Part shown: piece after piece, positions 8,707-18,084 of the stretch
Layout: each line of letters begins with the position of its first letter
Numbering within the stretch: position 1 is the first letter of the stretch
The notes under the pieces: model-generated
Seen by the model: only the letters and a program-made list of their open reading frames with translations
Databases searched by the model: none
Told to the model about the DNA's origin: nothing
Assembly: GCF_029714425.1 (NCBI RefSeq)
Contig: NZ_CP121668.1
Span: 8,763,501 to 8,827,500 of the forward strand
Reading direction: 5' to 3'
Source: Bradyrhizobium sp. CB2312
GTDB taxonomy: Bacteria; Pseudomonadota; Alphaproteobacteria; Rhizobiales; Xanthobacteraceae
Length of the DNA stretch: 64,000 nt
Translations under genes and position numbers: made by a program

Positions 8707-11700
8707 TCATTGCTTGGCCATCTGGGCATCAGCAGCGCCGGTGAGGTCGAGATCGGCAGCGATCTTCGCGCGGCCGGAGCTCGCATCGGCACGATGATCG
8801 GACGCGATCGCGACATAGACCGCCGGCAGCACGAAGAGCGTGAACAGCGTGCCCACAGACATGCCCGCGACGAGCACGAGCCCGATCGAGAAGCGACTCG
8901 CGGCGCCAGCTCCCGTTGCGGTCATCAGGGGTATGAAGCCCGTGACCATCGCCGCAGTGGTCATCAAGATCGGACGCAGTCGGACGCGCGCCGCCATCTC
9001 TATAGCCGAGCGACGGTTAAGTCTCTCTTTGAGCTGCAGCTCATTGGCGAACTCAACCATCAGGATGCCGTGCTTGGAAATTAACCCGACCAGTGTCAAC
9101 AGTCCGATCTGGGTGTAGATGTTCATCGTCGCCCAGCCAAAGAATGGCGGGATCAAGGCGCCGACGATTGCCATCGGCACGCTGATCAGGATGATGAGGG
9201 GATCGCGCAGACTTTCGAACTGCGCCGCAAGCACCAAGAATATGATTATGAGTGCAAATGCAAAGGCAATGGCCAGTTGGTTACCCTCGTGCACATATTG
9301 GCGCGCGTCGGCAAGGAAGTCGTGACTGAAGCCTGCGGGCAGTTTCTTCGCCTCCGCTTCCAGGAAGTCCACAGCCTGACCGATCGTGACGCCGGGCATC
9401 GGCACAGCCTGAAAGGTCGCGCAGTTGAGCTGATTGTAGTGGGTGAGCGCGTTCGGATCGGTTGCAGTCTCGATGGAGACTACGGTCGAAAGCGGAAGCA
9501 TCGAGCCCCCCGCAGTCTTCACATAATAGCTCCCGATTGCTTGCGGCGCCAGGCGTTCTTCGCGGGGCACCTGCGGGATCACCTCGTAGGAGCGGCCCTG
9601 CAAATTGAAGCGGTTGACGTAGTTTCCGCCGAGTAAGGTGGCGAGCGCGTTTCCGATGGTCTGCATGGTGATGCCAAGCTCGTTGGCCTTGGATCGATCA
9701 ACCTTGATTCGCACCACCGGCCGGTTGAACTCGAGGTCGGAGTCGCTCACCATGAATAGACCGCTCTTCTGCGCGGCTTCCTTCAGCTTCGACATCTGCT
9801 CGTAGACGGATTGGAAGTCAAACGTCGAATTGATCACCATCTGCACTGGTAGGCCATCCGAACCGCCCGGAAGTGGCGGCAAACTAAAGGCAAACGCGTT
9901 GATGCCTTCAATTTTGGACAGCTCGGCCTGGAGGAGCGACTTAAGCAAGATCGATGAGCGCTTGCGCTCGTCCCATGCCTTGAGCAACATGCCGGCCATG
10001 CCACTCTGCTGGCCGCCAACACCATTGAGTACAAAGCTCAAATCGGTCTCTGGGAATTTTTGGAGCGCGTGTTCGAGCTTGGTGCCGTAATAATCGAGGT
10101 AGTCGATATTGGCGTATCTCGGCGCCTTGGTTAAAGCGAATACGATACCTTGATCCTCCTCGGGTGCGAGTTCCTTGGAAGTATTCACATAAAGAAAGCC
10201 GACGAGGCCCAGCATGGTCAGCGCAAACAGGCCGGTAATCGGACGATAGTCGAGCGAGCGGTCGAGCTTTCGGCCGTACCATCGTGTCATGGTGCTGAAC
10301 CCGCGGTTCACAAATGTTGCAAACCGCCCCCCCTCTGCGCGCCTCAGGAAGACCGAGCACATCATCGGCGATAGGATCAAAGCAATCACGCCCGACACGA
10401 TCACCGCTCCTGCCAGCGTAAACGCAAACTCGCGGAACAGCGCGCCAGTGAGGCCGCCGAGAAACCCGATTGGAGCATATACCGCAGCCAAGGTAATCGT
10501 CATGGAGACGACGGGGCCGACGATTTCGTGCGCGCCCCTTATAGCAGCCTCTAGAGGCGGCGCACCTTCTTCCAAATGGCGATGAATGTTCTCCACCACA
10601 ACGATCGCGTCATCGACCACGAGACCGATTGCGAGAACCATCGCAAGGAACGTCAGGAGATTGAATGAAAACCCCAGCGCCAGCATCATGCTGCAGACAC
10701 CAACAAGCGAGAGCGGAATAGTGACCACAGGAATGATGACCGACCGCAGCGACGCCAGGAAAAGGAAGATTACCGCCACCACGATCACGACGGCTTGGAT
10801 GAGCGTCTTCTCCACCTCATCGAGCGACGATTGAATGAATTTAGTGGAGTCGTAGGCCACGTTCATCTTCAGTGACGGCGGCAGGTTACGCTCCATTTCT
10901 GGAAACAGCGCCCGAACGCCTCGCGCTATGTTTAGCGGATTGCCTTGCGGGCTTGCTCGGACGCCGATAAAGACCGCGTGCTCGCCGTTTATAGTGACGC
11001 TAGTGTCAGTGGTCTGCGCGGCAAGCTCGACTATCGCAATGTCCGCTATGCGCACAAAGCCACCGTCATTGGATTTGACGATCATGCGCTTGAAGTCATC
11101 GACACTCCGCAGATCCGTGTTTGCCGTGACATCGGAGATAGTGAAATAGCCCTTGGTCTGGCCGGCCGCGGCCTGGAAGTTGTTAGCGGCGAGTGCAGCC
11201 GACACTTCGGCCGGCGACACGCCGTGCCCTGCCATTTTCGCGGTATCGAGCCATAGCCGCATCGCAAAGCTCTGGCCGCCCAGGATGTCTGCCGCTGCGA
11301 CGCCGTCGACCGTTGACATAGCGGGCTGCACAACGCGCGAGAGGTAGTCGGAGATCGCGCTGGCCGCCAGTTCCTCGCTGGAGAAGGCGATATACATGAC
11401 AGCGGTGGCCTGACCGGACGACTTAGTGACGACCGGATCGTTTGATTCCTTCGGAATTAAGTATTTAACTGAGTTTACTTTGGAGAGCACCTCGGTGAGC
11501 GCTTCATTGGGATCAAAATTGAGCTTGATGTAGACTTGGATCGTGGAGGTACCGAGCACCGATGAGGAAATAACGTAGTCGACGCCCTCGGCGGAAGCGA
11601 CTGCCTGCTCCAGGGGAGTGGTGATGAACCCCTGGATCGTGTCGGCCGAGGCCCCAGGATAGGAAGTAGTGATATTGACGACCGTATTAGATAGCTTGGG

Positions 11701-11811
11701 ATATTGCCGGATCGGCAGTACCGTGGCCGCGCGAACGCCGATCAGTAAGATCAGGCAACTAACGACGACAGACAATACCGGACGTTTGATGAAAAGCTCG
11801 GTAAATGCCAT
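8707..11811 (-). CDS. RND-family efflux permease (inner-membrane proton-driven pump)
   Basis: The predicted protein has about 1034 residues and the full layout of an HAE1-type RND pump: N-terminal FIKRPVLSVVVS helix, a first periplasmic domain, a TM2-TM6 block with the proton-relay LVVDDAIVVVENIHRH (two aspartates), a second periplasmic domain, and a TM8-TM12 block with GLISKHGILMVEFAN. Such pumps export drugs or lipophilic signals and need a periplasmic adaptor and an outer-membrane channel; neither is in the window. The ATG at 11811 begins MAFTELFIKRP, the usual pump N-terminus; an ATG 12 bases upstream is also possible. In a symbiosis island a NolG-like role is conceivable, but the sequence does not prove it. 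Confidence 0.85.
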   Translation of the reverse strand: MAFTELFIKRPVLSVVVSCLILLIGVRAATVLPIRQYPKLSNTVVNITTSYPGASADTIQGFITTPLEQAVASAEGVDYVISSSVLGTSTIQVYIKLNFDPNEALTEVLSKVNSVKYLIPKESNDPVVTKSSGQATAVMYIAFSSEELAASAISDYLSRVVQPAMSTVDGVAAADILGGQSFAMRLWLDTAKMAGHGVSPAEVSAALAANNFQAAAGQTKGYFTISDVTANTDLRSVDDFKRMIVKSNDGGFVRIADIAIVELAAQTTDTSVTINGEHAVFIGVRASPQGNPLNIARGVRALFPEMERNLPPSLKMNVAYDSTKFIQSSLDEVEKTLIQAVVIVVAVIFLFLASLRSVIIPVVTIPLSLVGVCSMMLALGFSFNLLTFLAMVLAIGLVVDDAIVVVENIHRHLEEGAPPLEAAIRGAHEIVGPVVSMTITLAAVYAPIGFLGGLTGALFREFAFTLAGAVIVSGVIALILSPMMCSVFLRRAEGGRFATFVNRGFSTMTRWYGRKLDRSLDYRPITGLFALTMLGLVGFLYVNTSKELAPEEDQGIVFALTKAPRYANIDYLDYYGTKLEHALQKFPETDLSFVLNGVGGQQSGMAGMLLKAWDERKRSSILLKSLLQAELSKIEGINAFAFSLPPLPGGSDGLPVQMVINSTFDFQSVYEQMSKLKEAAQKSGLFMVSDSDLEFNRPVVRIKVDRSKANELGITMQTIGNALATLLGGNYVNRFNLQGRSYEVIPQVPREERLAPQAIGSYYVKTAGGSMLPLSTVVSIETATDPNALTHYNQLNCATFQAVPMPGVTIGQAVDFLEAEAKKLPAGFSHDFLADARQYVHEGNQLAIAFAFALIIIFLVLAAQFESLRDPLIILISVPMAIVGALIPPFFGWATMNIYTQIGLLTLVGLISKHGILMVEFANELQLKERLNRRSAIEMAARVRLRPILMTTAAMVTGFIPLMTATGAGAASRFSIGLVLVAGMSVGTLFTLFVLPAVYVAIASDHRADASSGRAKIAADLDLTGAADAQMAKQ

Positions 11812-12486
11812 CTCGACTCGCATTTCAAGAGGGGTATGCAAATTCGCCGGCAACGTACACCAGCGATGATCATCAATGCGGCGACTGTACTAGAGACCCG
11901 AGCACAAGCGACGCGTTATTGGCTACTCTAAGAGCTCACGCGCTGGCTAGCGCGGACGCCCTGGCCTCCGCTTCCAATTTCGTCGCTCAATAAAGTGCTA
12001 TTCCGCTGATCTGGTGGCTGATCGGGATCTCGATAGTGGCACCTTCTAGGAAGCTCCTGCCCTTTTTGCGTGCAACAAGATGTTCGTCTCAACACCTGAT
12101 TGGAACGCGCCGACTTCTGCAAGGCATCAGTTCAAACTTCGCACTGAACCGCAGATCGAATGATCTAGGTTCGACATCGAAAGTACAAACGATCTAACCG
12201 GCGCTCAATTCTACAAAGGTAAGTGGGTGATATAGCATCGGCTGCAAAGCACTAAACCAAGGTTTGTCGAATTGGCCGCTGATCGCCGTCAACAAGACTT
12301 ACAGGGTTGCCGGACACAACGTTCACGGCCCCACACATTCCGTGCGCACGCACTGTCGCTTAGCTGACGCGCCGAACAAATTCGTATCGGCGCTCGCCCT
12401 CTGCTACCAGCTCGATCCGCCTCTCGTAACAGTGGCTTGAGTGTTTCTTGCTCGATACACTGCCCACGGTTTGGCCACTCATTACG
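11812..12486. other. Gene-free stretch upstream of the RND gene
   Basis: No reading frame here carries a recognisable motif. The adaptor gene that usually precedes an RND permease is absent. Nothing resembling an intact regulator or a clear operator was seen. Confidence 0.35.
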
Positions 12487-12840
12487 CTACCGGGTTGGCA
12501 ACGCCAGTATTACGTTGTCGATCAGCCGCGTTGAGCCAACATAGGCGACCGCACAAAGCGCCGCGGGGCGCAGCAGTGGCCTCGGTTGCGATCTGTTTTA
12601 CCTGTGTGACGCGGTCGTCGAACGCTCCGACTTCCGGGCACGTGGCAGCCAGGGTTTGGCTTGGCGATGCAAAATGTCTTATGCAGCGATCACGGTCCAT
12701 CCAAGCCTTCTTCGCGGAAAGCTTGGCCGTTTGGCGAAACTGCAGCGCGCTGCAGTCTTCGTCACGCCACCTTACGATTACGCTTGGCACTATGGTCCCT
12801 CGGCCATTCCGCGTCAGAGGCGCATTCTTATGGATATCCA
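12487..12840 (-). pseudogene. panC: Remnant of panC (pantothenate synthetase)
   Basis: The last 20 codons of this stretch, read on the minus strand and ending at the TAG at 12487-12489, translate to VAYVGSTRLIDNVILALPTR, which fits the conserved VAA-x-GxTRLIDN C-terminus of pantothenate synthetase. Upstream coding sense is scattered over more than one frame (an RDED-x-CSALQFRQTAKLSA stretch could be the decayed REEDGLAMSSRNxYLSA motif), and no N-terminal ATP-binding part is present. I read it as a truncated, frameshifted relic. The C-terminal match is good; the upstream match is weak. Confidence 0.45.
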
Positions 12841-12932
12841 TCCGATCATCACGGGAGTACGCTAAGATTCGGCATCTTCAGCTTCCTCGTTCAGGGATGG
12901 ACAACCGACCGAAAACTCACATCTAAGTGGTC

Positions 12933-13202
12933 TCACAGGCATCCTATTCGAAGCGGCGGCCCCTTGCGGCCCTCTAGAAGCGCGCGTATGCGCGCAGCGA
13001 TCTGCCGTGCTTCGTTCGGCCGCAGGTTGGGCGTCATGCAATCGAGTATGGCTAGCATCGCCTGAACTTCGTCGATGTTAAATATTGCGGCGTCGCGATC
13101 TGATGGTCCCAGCGACTGATCGGCGGCACGGGCTTGATTGGCCGCAAGCACCGCAAGGGCTTGCGACCGCAAGGACATGATATGCCGCTCGAATATATGC
13201 AT
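12933..13202 (-). CDS. Small hypothetical helical protein
   Basis: An open frame of 89 codons; an internal ATG at residue 9 (MSLRSQALAVLAANQ) may be the real start. The protein is rich in Ala, Arg and Leu, predicted mostly helical, without signal peptide or membrane segment. Amino-acid composition looks protein-like and unlike the neighbouring noise frames. I do not recognise a family. It sits alone between the panC relic and a decayed stretch, so it may itself be a fragment. Confidence 0.35.
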   Translation of the reverse strand: MHIFERHIMSLRSQALAVLAANQARAADQSLGPSDRDAAIFNIDEVQAMLAILDCMTPNLRPNEARQIAARIRALLEGRKGPPLRIGCL

Positions 13203-16113
13203 TTGTTGGCCTGAGCTGCCCTGTGGGCATAGTGCCGCAAGCGCTGGTGGCCAACCCCGTCACGAAGACTGGAGTTGGCCACCTTTGCTCCCGGGAGGCT
13301 CAAATCCTCAAGGCTATCAACTTGTATCGTCTAGAAGTACCGAAGGGCACCTACCAAAATCGGTCGGTCCCATCCTCACCGGCGGCTCTCTAAGCTAGGT
13401 CTTCGCCCTTAGATAAATTGGAGACACCAGCATGCCCAGACACGAGCGCTGTGCATAAACAGGAATGAACGGCCAAACGCGCATGAGAGACGCGAGAACG
13501 TTGACGGAGTAAATCCAGACGGAGCGCGATAGAGGCAGTCCCTTGGAAAGTTTATCCGAGACCTCGAAAGCCACGACAGGGAGTATCGGCAACGCAGTCG
13601 GCGTCGTCGTCGCTACACACGGCGGACACAATTGCACCAAGATAACCGCGGCCGCGGCTTCGCAGGCAAACCTCCTTCCCTTCCAGGGGGTTGGTGATGA
13701 TTGATCGGAAGCAGTGCGGCGCGGCTCGGCGCCGTTTGGTGGCACTGGCGCAGACGTTGTCCCTTGCCCGTCCCCATTGCTAATTGAACTTAGCACTCGG
13801 CGCTCGTCCCCCACGGGGCAGCGCTGCCCCTGCAACCCCGCTAACAGGCTCCAAGCTCAGCTAGCGGTGGCAAAATGCTAATCGGGAGCTTAGCGCTCGC
13901 AACACGAGTAATATTGCCAGAACGAGACCTAGCCCGTAAGTCGGAAGCAGTGCGAACACGGCTCGGCGCCTGACGGCCTGGGGGCATCATGAGGCACGAT
14001 CTCTGCCGCATCCGCGGTGCAATGAGCTTAACGGAAGCGTAACTCGGCACATGGTGGTCCTTCAGCTCATGCGCTGTCCCTGCCACGCCCCCGTTAAACC
14101 CAACGATTGTTTATCGGGGCTGGCTTACCGAAAGCTGACAGACCTGCGCAGCAATTTACATAACGAAAAGCAGCCCATGTGGCCGCTTGCCACCGAGAGC
14201 GATATCGACGTTTACCTCTCGGATAGTAGCCACTCGGCATGTTTGCGATCAGCGGCAGCCGCTCCGGGGCAACGCGCCGGATAGCGCGCAGCCAATCCAC
14301 TGCACGTTTATGACTGAGTGACCTCACGCCCCCCGGCTCGTGCCGGCTTTTTGACCGCGCAGGACTGGCCATTCGGATCGCGCATCAGTTGCTTTCGAAC
14401 CCGAATACGCCGCGCCGCTTACCGGCGTCCGCTCCACGCTAGGTTCTCGTACCGAAGATGATTGTGTCCGTTTCGCCAAAATGCGCTACCAAGCCTTCAT
14501 GAGGCCCATTAGCCTGTGAGCGTCTAAACTAGACTGAATTGGCGAGTTCGACAGAAAGCAGCGCGCATGCGACTCGGCGCCTATATCAAGGAGCTTTCCC
14601 TATCACGTGCCGCTGGCTCAGTAGTTAGCCCCCGGGGATCACAAGGTAAGGCACCCGGCTTTCCTGCGATGCCCGTCGCCTCAGGGTACGGTGGGACTTT
14701 AGCGATAGAGCGTCCTCGGGTGACCTACCAGCATTGGTGGTCATGCACAGCAATCGAGAAACTGCTGGTCGAACTTGAAGATATGCGCGTTTACCCCGCT
14801 GATCCTGGGCAGGTTGAACTTCCCCGCTGCTCCGGTGGGTGCCCGTGGATAGCTGATTACGGTGCCTCCTCAGCATAGATTGCCCGCGGTGCTTCTCACC
14901 TCAGTTAAGCAAGTGATGGGTTCTGGGATCTGATGCTGAGGTCGATCATATCGGTCGTTCGATGCGCACCACGGCTGCCGTGAGCAATACCACTACGTTG
15001 TAAACCGTCGAGAACAGCGCGACACTCGAGCCGTTTCGCGGTGGCGGACGTATTGAAGTCGCATCAGAGCTCATCGGCACGATGAGACCCCAACCCTCAA
15101 TGCAAACTGGAATAGGAACGGTCGTATCAAAGTCTCTTTGATAACGAGTTTGATACGGTCGCCGCCTTTGGCCGTCACAGAGAGGCATGTAAAGCAAAGG
15201 AGGACATCAATTGATCAGACCTTCGGGCCTCATCCTGCGGCTCGCCATTCCCGCCTCTCGTCGGTGCATCTTTCGCTCATGGGGCAAAGGGTCGTGGGCC
15301 AGCGAAAGGCATCGATTTCGTCAAAGATCGGTACCTATGGTGCGCTTTGCTGGTTCGAACGCCTGTTTCATCGAGGAAGTTATCTGGTGGCGAAGGGCCA
15401 CGAGGTAACTACGCCAAACTCGGAGGTTGTCTCTCGACGCCGGTGACGATTACGTCGAGCGCGTGGGTCTTACCGTGTGCCGTCGGTCCCTAGACCAAGG
15501 TGCCGCTCGTAAGCTGTGACTGCGGCGAACAATATAGTTCCCCACGCGCTTGGCTCATCAGTTACGGCGAGATTGTCAGGTAAGACAAGAACTTCGGATG
15601 CCAAGCACGCGCCGACGCGGGAGATATCTTCCAAAAGAAGCGGCTCCAAAAACTAAATTTCCTCCCGGCCCGTTTCCACGCAATATCCAGGCTCATCGGC
15701 CTGGCCCTAGTAGTCCGCCGATCATTGCCCGAACCGCGAAGATCATTTCCGCTCGCCTGGATAGACCTGCTAGAGACATTTGAGCCATCGGGTCCAATCA
15801 GAGCGAACTGGTGGCGAAATCGATAGCTGGAACAGAGTCCGTGACGGAGCCCGGAGTTTCCACCCTGGTATTCGCTAGATTGAGACGATATGCCCCTCCG
15901 AGCAGTATCAATTCGGCGCAAGCAAGGCCGTTCGCTCCCCTCTTTTTCATCGATTAAGCACCCGATTGCACGACGAGCTCATAGCGGCCGTTGCACTTAG
16001 TTATCATCCGAGCAGGATGCTCGAGATGATCAGTCCCCACCACCTCTTGTCGACTGGCGCCAGCGCGGGTGCGTGCACCTCGTTGAGCCTCGCGATGGCG
16101 TAGAGGCTCGATC
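13203..16113. other. About 2.9 kb of decayed island DNA
   Basis: Many short frames exist on both strands but none shows a complete domain. Points worth noting are a diverged duplication of two short blocks between 13700 and 14000, a hydrophobic minus-strand tail near 13395-13600, an operator-like inverted repeat at 15123-15157, and a strong ribosome site AAAGGAGG near 15198 ahead of a TTG at 15211 whose frame runs only 65 codons. I take the stretch to be mostly eroded genes and mobile-element debris next to the integrase. Confidence 0.4.
15123..15157. promoter_or_regulatory. Operator-like inverted repeat
   Basis: CGTATCAAA at 15123-15131 is the exact reverse complement of TTTGATACG at 15149-15157, and a third similar half-site TTTGATAACG lies between them. 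About 40 bases farther right, AAAGGAGG precedes a TTG start candidate at 15211. The arrangement looks like a repressor site ahead of a now broken gene. No known regulator is assigned. Confidence 0.3.
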
Positions 16114-16308
16114 GTGCGGGAAGCTGATCGTAAATTTGTCTTGCAGACGAATCCAGACAAGGCGATCTTACGTCTCGCGCGAGTACTTGCTCGGGTGGCC
16201 GCGAGGGAAGATCATGAAAGAGAGCTCGCCAATCGAAGAGACGACAAGGAAAAGAGCGACGATCTATGCTCGATTCTCAACCGATCTGCAGAACGAGCGG
16301 TCGATTGA
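16114..16308 (+). CDS. Small helical protein overlapping the integrase start
   Basis: A 64-codon frame begins at a GTG at 16114, with GAGG seven bases upstream, and overlaps the integrase gene by 95 bases in a different frame. The protein has one clear amphipathic helix (KAILRLARVLARVAARED) followed by a charged tail. I have the impression that short Ala/Arg/Leu-rich ORFs of this kind often precede serine recombinase genes in alphaproteobacteria, which would make it an accessory or directionality factor; that is inference. It may also be a chance frame. Confidence 0.45.
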   Translation: MREADRKFVLQTNPDKAILRLARVLARVAAREDHERELANRRDDKEKSDDLCSILNRSAERAVD

Positions 16309-17875
16309 GGATCAGCTTTCACTTTGTCAAAGCTATGCCGAGCGCCAAGGTTTGACTGTTGTCAGTACCCATGAAGATCGGGCTCGTTCAGGCGGGTCCG
16401 TCATGGGCCGCGAAGGCCTTCTGCGGATGTTGGACCAGGCGCGAGAGAGATCCTTCGACGTGGTAATCGTCGAAGCGCTCGATCGCCTCTCTCGCGACAT
16501 GGAAGATCTCGCTGGCATTCATAAGCGGCTGTCATTTCTCGGGATCGAGATCCGGGCGGTCCACGAGGGAGTCGTTAACACTGTGCTGGTCGGCCTTCGC
16601 GGTTTGGTCGGACAACTCTATCGTGAGGACAACGCGCACAAAGTGCGTCGCGGCCAAGCGGGGCGGGTCAAGCAAGGTTTGGCTGGCGGCGGCCTGACAT
16701 ACGGGTACGCCGCGGTCACTGGAAGAAGCGGCGAACGAGTGGTTGTCGAGACCGAGGCACAAGTGATCCGGCGCATATTTCAGGAATACGTGGACGGTCG
16801 TACGCCTCGGGAGATCGCGCATGATCTCAATAAGGAGGGGGTATCACCTCCGCGGGGGCGAGCCTGGAACGCCTCAACAATCAATGGCAATCAAGAGAGG
16901 GGCGCCGGCATTCTGCTGAACGAACTCTATATGGGGCGCCTTATCTGGAACAAAGTCAGGATGGTGAAAGATCCCGACTCGGGGAAGCGCCTGTCACGAC
17001 CAAATCCGAGGAGTGACTGGCAGATCGCTGAAGTGCCGCATCTTGCAATTGTCAGTCCAGAGTTGTTCACAGCCGCCCAGCAACGCAAAGGGGAGCGCAG
17101 CCACGGCCACCCCAGCCATCAACGTCGGCCCCGTCGGATGTTATCTGGCTTACTCCGTTGCGGTTCATGCGGCTCGGGTATGGCAACGAATGGACAGGAC
17201 AAATCGGGGCGCGTTCGGATTCGTTGCTCGGCGGCCACCGAAAGTGGCACGTGTCCTGACGCCAAGACGTTCTATTTAGACACGGTCGAGAGTGCAGTCC
17301 TCAGCGGGCTAAAGGCCGAATTGCGCGCGCCGAAGGTTCTTTCGGAATACGTGCACACATATCTAGAGGAGCGGAAGCGCCTCGCAGCTACATCAAACGC
17401 AAAACGGCAGCGCCTTGAGCAGCAGCTTGGGCAATTAAACCGGGAGATAGAACGACTGGTGGATGCGATCGCAAAAGGACATGGCGATCCGTCTGTTCTC
17501 GGACCGCGATCAACCGCACTGGATGTCGAACGAAAGCGGATATCCGAGGAGTTGCAGAGTGAACCCCTCGCCCCGAAGGAAATCGCGCTGCATCCGGCCA
17601 TCCTCAAACGATACGAGGAGCAACTCGGTCGGCTTGAAGAAGCACTAGCAATAGGTGCCAGTGCGGGCGACGGAGAGGCCGCAGAAGCCATCAGAGACCT
17701 GGTCGAGACGGTCACTGTGTTCCGCGATCCAGCGCGCCCAGGTGGTGTAGCCGTCGAGATAGCAGGCCGGCTAAATGCCTTGCTCGGGGAAAACGCCTAT
17801 CCCAACCAAGTCAAAGGAGTGTGGGGAAAGGTGGTAGCGGGGGAGGGACTCGAACCCCCGACCCCAGGATTATGA
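16214..17875 (+). CDS. Large serine recombinase (site-specific integrase)
   Basis: The 553-residue protein has the resolvase catalytic domain at about residues 14-160 with the nucleophile Ser22 in YARFSTDLQ, then EALDRLSRDMEDLA, a Recombinase DNA-binding domain (about 175-290, LNKEGVSPPRGRAWNASTI), a zinc ribbon (LRCGSCGSGM plus a later cysteine pair) and a C-terminal coiled coil. It would integrate and excise the island. GAGGGAAG precedes the ATG at 16214; an in-frame extension upstream lacks such a site. The last 14 codons and the stop are the antisense of the adjacent tRNA-Met, giving the tell-tale ending GEGLEPPTPGL, so the C-terminus is created by the integration target. Confidence 0.9.
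   Translation: MKESSPIEETTRKRATIYARFSTDLQNERSIEDQLSLCQSYAERQGLTVVSTHEDRARSGGSVMGREGLLRMLDQARERSFDVVIVEALDRLSRDMEDLAGIHKRLSFLGIEIRAVHEGVVNTVLVGLRGLVGQLYREDNAHKVRRGQAGRVKQGLAGGGLTYGYAAVTGRSGERVVVETEAQVIRRIFQEYVDGRTPREIAHDLNKEGVSPPRGRAWNASTINGNQERGAGILLNELYMGRLIWNKVRMVKDPDSGKRLSRPNPRSDWQIAEVPHLAIVSPELFTAAQQRKGERSHGHPSHQRRPRRMLSGLLRCGSCGSGMATNGQDKSGRVRIRCSAATESGTCPDAKTFYLDTVESAVLSGLKAELRAPKVLSEYVHTYLEERKRLAATSNAKRQRLEQQLGQLNREIERLVDAIAKGHGDPSVLGPRSTALDVERKRISEELQSEPLAPKEIALHPAILKRYEEQLGRLEEALAIGASAGDGEAAEAIRDLVETVTVFRDPARPGGVAVEIAGRLNALLGENAYPNQVKGVWGKVVAGEGLEPPTPGL
17831..17875. other. Likely island attachment junction inside the tRNA gene
   Basis: Sequence to the left is gene-poor, lower-GC symbiosis DNA; to the right begins dense high-GC core DNA. 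The boundary falls within the 3' half of the tRNA, which the integrase reading frame enters and terminates in. This is therefore the presumed attL or attR core. The other end of the island is outside the window, so the exact crossover bases cannot be read here. Confidence 0.6.
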
Positions 17876-17908
17876 TTCCCGTGCTCTAACCAGCTGAGCT
17901 ACCCCGCC
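17832..17908 (-). tRNA. tRNA-Met (CAU), elongator type
   Basis: The minus strand folds into a full 77-base cloverleaf with an encoded CCA. The acceptor stem is GGCGGGG with CCCCGCT, the D arm GCTC...GAGC, the anticodon stem CGGGA/TCCTG around loop ATCATAA (anticodon CAT), and the T arm carries GGTTCGAGTCC. The first base pair is G-U rather than the unpaired C-A of initiator tRNA, so this is elongator tRNA-Met; a lysidine-modified tRNA-Ile cannot be fully excluded. Its 3' end faces the island and overlaps the integrase gene, the normal geometry for an integration site. Confidence 0.93.
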
Positions 17909-18084
17909 ACAGGGATCGCGGCGGCGAATAAGGCCGATCTCGCGAACGCGCGGCATATAAGGAAGGGGGCGGCGGGAAGTCAAGCAAAGTGGGGGCGATT
18001 GAGGGCGTGATTTCGCAGGCGAAATCGCCCCGTCTGGGACCGAACTCGCCCATTTGCCCGCACTGGACTCGCGGAGAGTCCCCC

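Noticed and set aside
13395..13835. 146-codon minus-strand frame with a hydrophobic tail
   Set aside because: The first half overlaps the duplicated blocks and the tail gives no recognisable membrane-protein family; treated as decayed DNA.
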